Of a DNA stretch of 64,000 nucleotides, positions 63,967 to 64,000 are shown piece after piece. Source of the stretch: Bradyrhizobium huanghuaihaiense (lineage in GTDB: Bacteria > Pseudomonadota > Alphaproteobacteria > Rhizobiales > Xanthobacteraceae); assembly GCF_007830635.1 (NCBI RefSeq), contig NZ_VLLA01000002.1:310001-374000 (forward strand), read 5' to 3'. Under the pieces are notes generated by a model. The model saw nothing but the letters and a program-made list of their open reading frames with translations, had not been told where the DNA came from and made no database searches. Both the position numbers and the translations under genes were made by a program. Numbering within the stretch: the first letter of the stretch is position 1; each line of letters begins with the position of its first letter.

Positions 63967-64000
63967 AGTAGGGTGGGCAAAGCGCAAGCGTGCCCACGTT
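63967..64000. repeat. Short palindromic repeat at the window end
   Basis: GTGGGCA (63973-63979) and TGCCCAC (63991-63997) form a stem with a short loop. This is a common small Bradyrhizobium element; it may continue past the window. Confidence 0.6.

Overview
The window looks like a piece of an alphaproteobacterial chromosome, most likely Bradyrhizobium or a close relative. The support is a complete hopanoid gene cluster, very high GC with strong codon bias, the Bradyrhizobium/Rhodopseudomonas-type pair of conserved proteins at the right end, an alphaproteobacterial LexA box, and many of the intergenic palindromic repeats typical of that group. No rRNA, tRNA, CRISPR array, insertion sequence or prophage gene was recognised.

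Layout. 1-2.1 kb: a frameshifted secreted protein of unknown function and two small exported proteins. 2.2-22.3 kb: hopanoid locus hpnC-hpnD-hpnE-shc-hpnG, then hpnH and ispH on the opposite strand, then hpnN, a DUF2147-like protein and hpnO. Together these take isoprenoid precursors to squalene, hopene, adenosylhopane, ribosylhopane and aminobacteriohopanetriol, and export hopanoids to the outer membrane. Between hpnG and hpnH lies a 6.6 kb module encoding a ROK regulator, a ribose-type ABC sugar importer and an OprB-like porin. It is bracketed by two near-identical terminator hairpins and looks like an insertion into the hopanoid locus.

22.4-31.4 kb: a GFA-family protein; an operon of metallophosphoesterase, cupredoxin, ECF sigma factor and zinc-type anti-sigma factor; an alpha/beta hydrolase with a GMC oxidoreductase; an M20 amidohydrolase; and a PiT phosphate permease. 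31.5-40.1 kb: a DNA-damage region. A LexA box lies between the divergent radical-SAM/udgX pair and the imuA-imuB-dnaE2 mutasome. The dnaE2 gene carries a 108 bp palindromic repeat in frame. 40.1-43.1 kb: repeats, a short-chain dehydrogenase, a small membrane protein and a CoA-transferase.

43.2-52.4 kb: an RND efflux adaptor and pump, an amidohydrolase, a P-loop kinase-like protein, a toxin-antitoxin pair, a TolC-like outer-membrane factor and an enoyl-CoA hydratase. 52.5-60.8 kb: regulatory genes, namely a low-complexity exported protein, a SigF-like sigma factor with NrsF-type membrane anti-sigma, a DUF2336 protein, a diguanylate cyclase, and a second ECF sigma/anti-sigma pair followed by an S8 protease. 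60.8-64 kb: a TIGR03809-type protein, a GIY-YIG nuclease boxed by palindromic repeats, and a Tat-exported beta-helix protein (TIGR03808 type).

Limits: everything was read by eye. Family names rest on recognised motifs and gene order. Promoters and operators are candidates only.
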